A stretch of DNA of 64,000 nt from Neurospora tetrasperma FGSC 2508 (Eukaryota; Ascomycota; Sordariomycetes; Sordariales; Sordariaceae): positions 2,439,994 through 2,503,993 of the forward strand of contig NW_009799101.1 in assembly GCF_000213175.1 (NCBI RefSeq), written 5' to 3'. Shown here in pieces: positions 59,024 through 64,000 of this stretch. The translations under genes were made by a program, and so were the position numbers. The notes under the pieces are model-generated. The model saw nothing but the letters and a program-made list of their open reading frames with translations. It searched no databases and was not told where the DNA came from. The stretch's first letter is position 1. Each line of letters opens with the position of its first letter.

Positions 59024-62000
59024 ATGAGGATTTCCATCTCGGTTAATATGAGGCACTTGCTGTGCCTCTACCTCTTCTTCACTCTCACATCAGGATGGTT
59101 GAGCAGACCAGAGAGAAGACAACAGTCAGAGATATCAACTACAGTCTCCCCAACTCAGGTCCCTACCAATACCATCGAAAACACCATACGCACGCCAGCA
59201 TCAACATCAGTGGTTCAAAGTTCATCCAAGGGTTCTATACGCGTTACTGTATCTACCTCTGTACCTACAACGACGAACCCTACTGTCTCTACCGCTACCG
59301 GGACTACCAATGGTTCTTCCGTCTTTGAAGGTATGTACATGATTAAGTAGGTGTCCTAGATGTCAGACGAGGCAGTAGCTTACCGACTTTCAGTTACAAT
59401 ACCCAAAGGTCAACTTCCCATCCAGCCACGGATCACTCCTGGCTGGGCAGTTTCCGGCGCCATACTCATCCTAACAGGTATCGTCTGCGGTATGGTCGGC
59501 ATCAAGAAAAAATGGCTCCACACATTCCTTACCACCGGCTTCCTCGTCAGCTTAGGAACCACTGTTTTGATCCTCTACGTGACTGATCCGCCAGTCAGTG
59601 ACGCGGTCCAAGGAGCCTATGTCGTGGCTGCGGTCTGTACTGGCCTGATCGTTGGCGGCGTAGCCATCATATTCCAGGACTTGGCCCAAGGTCTAGCCTG
59701 CCTGCTCGCCGGCTTTTGCTTCAGTATGTGGTTGCTTACTCTTGGGCCCGGAGGTCTAATTCACCACAAGGGCGGTAAAGTGGCGTTCATTGTTCTGTTA
59801 TCCTTGGCCTGGTTTTGTTTATACTTTACTCGATGGACGCGCACCTACAGCCTCGTTGCCGCCATCTCCTTTTCGGGTGCTACTGCTGCGGTTCTGGGGA
59901 TCGATTGCTTTTCACGTGCTGGTTTAAAGGAATTTTGGGCATACATCTGGGACCTAAACGGGGACATCTTTCCCCTCGGCACAGTCACGTACCCGTTAAC
60001 CCGCGGTATTTGCGCCGAAATAGCAGCTATCATGGTAATCTTTGTTGCCTGGATTGTCTCGCAGCTCAAACTCTGGTGTTTGGTTAGGAATCGAGGAGAA
60101 TCGAAACCCGTGGATCACGAAAGAAACCTGGAAGCAGAAAGAAATTTGGAAGCAGAAGACGAAAAGACGGCATGCCAGCTGGAAGAAGCGAGAGCTCGCG
60201 ACCTCCGAGAGTGGGAACGGAAGTATGGAGATGGAGAAATCAGACAGGTGTCTTCAGCGGAAGATTCGGATCTCGGTCATACGGACAGCGAAAATGGAAT
60301 GCTGCGTCACAGTCAACGCATCATACCGGCAGCTACAACGTCCCGCTCCCGGTCAACCACAGGAATGGACTCGAATATCAGCAATCTTGGGTATGCAGCC
60401 AGAGCCATGACCCCTTTATCCCCGGCGCAGGCTACCGCGGCTGCAATGGCTTGCTTCCCAACTCGCAACCTTAACGGAGCTTCAGATGACAGGGTCCCGA
60501 GTGAGTGCCGTACCGATACTGGAAGTCCGACAAGTGACGAAGAGAATACGGATTTCAGGGTAAATGATGGGCGAAAAGTGGTGTCATCGGTTATGCCGTC
60601 CTCCACACCACGCCCCCAATCTCCATCAGATACATATCCAAGCGCCGAGCCACTGCCTCTCGAGCGGGTAGAGAGACAAGATGGCATTGGTGGGCTACAT
60701 GTCCCCGTTGAGGACGATGGGGGGAATTGGCTTGGACAAACCGACCAGCACCGGTCTACCACGGTGATCAGAAGACTTTCGAACGGCTCGGCTAAGGCTT
60801 TTCGAAACCTGTCACCAAAACCTGTACATCGCGAAGCTGAAAGAAATCAACAGACAGGTGATAGGCGTGAAGGAGGGGTCGCGGCGATTTGGAGGATACG
60901 AAACGACACGGATTCTGTCGCGGTAAACTTGGATGATTTGGGTTCTGTCAGCAATGGTGAAAGCATTGAGGACGACCAGATGGACAAGGGTAAGGTTTCT
61001 AGCATTGAGACCCAAAGCACTGAAGACACAAGCAAACAGACCGAAGCGTCTGTCAAACCAACTGAGGAAATGGCAGACAAGCTATCGTCTGAGGGTCACA
61101 GTGATCAGCCAGATCACTCACAAGTCCAACAAGGATCAGACATTCCATCAACAAGCAGAGGATATGGCCTAATGTTCGATGAGCCATATGAGTTCCAGAG
61201 AGAGAAGGAAAAGCCTCAACTGAGTCCAGTGGATGTACATGCGCTCATGGGAGGGTCAGAGATGAGATCGAGTGGGTCGCCAAAGTCGGATGAGCCCTCA
61301 GGCAGCAGCCTCCTTAAGGAAAATCTTGCACAGGAACTTTCACCGATTGCTTTGTACCACCGAACAAAAGAATGGGCTACGCACTTGGATGCTGCAGATA
61401 CCCCTGAGGAGCCGGTGGCGCCTCAACCTATCGACGGATCGAAGAAGACAAACTCGGATCTCCCAGCTGAAAAGCCAGTACCTGTGGATCTCAGCGGTCT
61501 CCAACAGACAGCAACGAATGCTAGCTTACCTCGAGCGGTCCCCAGAACAACGAGCTTGGTAACAGACTACCTTGCTCGACAACGAGCTATACATCGGAGC
61601 AGCTCCGGGCCTGTGTTGCAAAGATATCCGGAGGACACATATCATGCTTCAGACTCTACTCCAGAGCCGGGACGCGTGGCAACAACTAGGGCCTTTCCTT
61701 ACCGGTCTGCTTCCGAATCCTTCAAAGGACTAACATCAAGACTGTACACTGAAACAATCACTGAGGAGGGAGGTGCTCAAAGCCATCAACGTGCTTCGCG
61801 ACAGCTACCGGGCAGTGAGCGCCAAATATCACGCTCTGTTTCTCTGGGAGTATCAGCGGTTCCCTCTGCGGTTGACTCATGTGGTCTTGCTCAAACCCCA
61901 CGAGCATCTCAACACCAGACACCATCAACATTGATGGATACACGCAAGGCAGTTCTACGCAACAAGTCCCAGGGACATCCTTTCAACGCCCCGGCAGTGG

Positions 62001-62671
62001 AGGTCCTCCATGACAGAGCTCCTGCCGTGAAACTGCACTTGGTGCAGGATGGCAGTGACAGTCCTCCGATTGATATCGACGATATCCCCCTATCTCAACG
62101 CCGCAAAATCATCCGAGAAAGTAGTTTAACATCTGAATCCAAGAACAGAAGATCACGAGATAGGTCCCGAGATCCGAACCCGAAATCAAGCCCGAAGGTT
62201 AATAACCTATCTTTGGGTCCTTCGACATCCGATGCCGTCCGCCAAGCGAAACTCGCCAACTTCCGCGACAGTGTCGCCGCTGACTTGCGGGCCTCGTTGA
62301 GTCGCAATGCATCGAATAACAATAACATCACCACTGCAAGAATAACCTCATCAATATCACCACTGCAACCACCAGCCACCGTCTACGATCCTTATTCCGT
62401 TGATCATCAATTCAGCGTCACCACGCAAATACAGACACAAGAACAAATTCATTTGGGACTAGGCCGGAGAACATCAACGCAACGAAACACCTACGGGTAT
62501 GGACAACAACCGCAGCAGCAACAGGATCCAACATCAACAGGGGTAGCAGTAGAGACACAGGAAAGACGCAGTAGCGGACAGACACAGTTACAAGTAGCAC
62601 GAGCGCATCGAGCGCATCGAGCGCATAGGGACGCGATGAGGAGGTTGCAGGCTAGTACTAAGACGGAATGA
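59024..62671 (+). CDS. DUF4203 (TM7S3/TM198-like) membrane protein
   Basis: Exons 59024-59330 and 59394-62671 (GTATGT donor, TTTCAG acceptor) give 1,194 residues; an in-frame ATG at 59048 is an alternative start. A signal peptide (MRHLLCLYLFFTLTSGWLS) is followed by a Ser/Thr-rich extracellular stretch, then seven or so transmembrane helices between about residues 115 and 335 (WAVSGAILILTGIVCGMVG, GAYVVAAVCTGLIVGGVAI, KVAFIVLLSLAWFCLYF, ICAEIAAIMVIFVAWIV), matching the TM7S3/TM198 domain. The motif LREWERKYGD after the last helix is typical of the fungal members as I recall them. The remaining 830 residues are a charged, Ser/Pro/Gln-rich cytosolic tail with AHRAHRAHR near the end. Function in fungi is unknown; human TMEM198 is linked to Wnt signalling. 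Confidence 0.82.
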
Positions 62672-63421
62672 TTATGTTTGGTTTATTAACGCAGGTCGTG
62701 GGGGTAATGATAACGAGGAGTGTCCGGTGCTCAGAAAAGAGAGGGGGGGGGGGCTGAAATCGAACGACATGCAAAACATCTGGGGAAGAAAGATAAACAG
62801 GCTAACAAGACATTACAAAACTGTGGTTTTCAGCAGATCTACTTCATTCATGTATATACATATTATTACTGCCCTTGGAGAAATGGGGAAAAAGGAGGAG
62901 GGCTTAGTTTGGTGACTTGATCGGAAGTCGGAGTTCGGGGGAAGGAAGTTCAGGACATGCGGCATGCACGGTCATCTTAAAAAATGGTTGTTGGCGCTCG
63001 AAACAATTTCATTCATCGTTGTCAAAATTAAACAGCTCTCGATATCTTTGGCGTCTTCGATTACACCTGCTAATGTCCGTCGAGACCATACGGCCTAACT
63101 GATGTGAATAGATGGAAAGCACTCCGCTTCCAACATAAAGTGGTACGTACCTAATGTGTCGCCGCTCTGAAGAAGGCCGTTATTGCGCACCATTACATAG
63201 GTATGATTGCGACTACTAACTAGTTTGTGCAGAAATGGGTTTTTAAATTGTCAACACCAAAGTCCTAACAGAATTGTCAATTTTGTCCGCATTATCTCTT
63301 TTGACCTCGATCTATTGCACCTCGCCTAGCAGTGGATGACTAATAATGGCAGGCGTTTCATGCATGACTTCGCGGCAGCAATATAGGAATTGGTCAAGCG
63401 TTCCATTGGTAACTGGGAATT
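62672..63421. other. Intergenic region upstream of tRNA-Cys
   Basis: It contains a G11 run at 62743-62753 and no supported gene. Confidence 0.6.
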
Positions 63422-63493
63422 GGACCGGTAGCTCAGGGGTAGAGCGTTCGGCTGCAGTCCGAACGGTCACGCGTTCAAATCGCGTTCAGTCCT
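63422..63493 (+). tRNA. tRNA-Cys (GCA), with an acceptor-stem mismatch
   Basis: A 72-nt cloverleaf without an intron. The D arm GCTC/GAGC, anticodon arm TTCGG-CTGCAGT-CCGAA (anticodon GCA) and T arm ACGCG-TTCAAAT-CGCGT are perfect. The acceptor arm GGACCGG/TCAGTCC has a C5-A68 mismatch and a G7-U66 wobble. The discriminator base is T, as expected for cysteine tRNA. The mismatch may reduce function, or this may be a divergent gene copy. Confidence 0.88.
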
Positions 63494-63509
63494 CAATCCT
63501 CCCAGTTGC

Positions 63510-63520
63510 TTTTTTTTTTT
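63510..63520 (+). terminator. RNA polymerase III terminator of tRNA-Cys
   Basis: A T11 run begins 17 bases after the tRNA 3' end. Confidence 0.85.
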
Positions 63521-64000
63521 CCGTTGTTTTAATTTTGGGCAGCTCCTTCACTTTAAATCGCCCTCGTATTCTGCTTCGTTCTCTTCTTTTGCCTCGGGAT
63601 CATTTTTGCTAGTCTGGGTAAGAAGAAGGAGAAGACCCAGATACCGATGGTAGTAAATAGATACAAACGGATGGTATACGCGTGAACTTCCAATTATGTG
63701 TCAATAGAATTGAGGTTAACATCCAGGTGCATGCTCTTTACTCGTAGCACCAGACAGATTTTTGAGCATTAGCAAAAGAAGTCCAGTCAAGGTTCTACCA
63801 ACTACACAACATGACGTTTTTCTTAGACAGTTGTGCAGAACATATTAAATTCAGAAAATTCACTGACATTATTTTTTTCGTCTCGAATGCCATCCAAGTC
63901 ATAACATCGTTACAGCCAAATACCATGACCGCTCCGGGGCTTGCGTGCTGAACCCCTCCAAAAAAGGCCCATAGCCAGTATATACAAGAACCCCCCCCCC
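63521..64000. other. Right-hand flank without a recognised gene
   Basis: No supported feature. The window ends in ten cytosines (63991-64000). Confidence 0.6.

Noticed and set aside
24692-62671. Biosynthetic gene cluster
   Set aside because: No polyketide synthase, non-ribosomal peptide synthetase, terpene synthase or tailoring enzymes are present; the genes are unrelated.
63991-64000. C10 run at the window end
   Set aside because: It is cut by the window edge and could be a natural homopolymer or an assembly end; nothing can be concluded.

Overview
The window looks like a piece of a filamentous ascomycete (Pezizomycotina) chromosome, most likely a Sordariomycete. The reasons are: short 56-99 nt spliceosomal introns with GTAAGT/GTATGT/GTACGT donors; fungal proteins such as a KIX-type Med15, an Erf4 protein and a Whi5/Nrm1-type repressor; and a large block mutated by repeat-induced point mutation (RIP), with CpA/TpG almost completely turned into TpA. 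Species cannot be fixed from the sequence alone.

Left third (1 to about 22,680) is an AT-rich, RIP-destroyed transposon graveyard with no living gene. Its structure can still be read. A pogo/Fot-type DNA transposon relic (minus strand) was split by an LTR retrotransposon (3324-21456, 339-bp LTRs, target duplication GCTCC). That element was split by a Ty3/Gypsy element (4140-19069, 293-bp LTRs, target duplication GAGGA, minus strand). That one was in turn split by a chromodomain-type Ty3/Gypsy element, a chromovirus (10988-18417, 464-bp LTRs, target duplication CTTAG, plus strand). All three target duplications and all three LTR pairs, equal in length to the base, are intact, so the insertion order is certain. 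The far left edge (about 1-1300) holds the gag relic of a further retroelement that runs out of the window.

At about 22,680 base composition switches abruptly to about 50-55% GC. The genes from left to right are: a CLC-type chloride channel/exchanger (24692-27666, +); an M18 aspartyl aminopeptidase (28387-30096, -) with a possible mitochondrial long form; a gene-poor interval of over 7 kb rich in TAGGTACCTA-type palindromes; Mediator subunit 15 (39015-43881, +) with two polyglutamine tracts; a Whi5/Nrm1-like G1/S repressor (45463-47257, +); an initiator tRNA-Met (48119-48190, -); an Erf4-family palmitoyltransferase partner (48982-50752, -); an unrecognised multi-pass membrane protein (54114-55951, +); a large DUF4203 (TM7S3/TM198-like) membrane protein (59024-62671, +); and a tRNA-Cys (63422-63493, +) with an acceptor-stem mismatch.

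The genes are unrelated housekeeping or regulatory genes; there is no operon or biosynthetic cluster. The remarkable part is the nested, RIP-fossilised transposon stack and its sharp border with normal genes. I found no convincing new enzymatic or defence system; candidates worth following are listed as findings.
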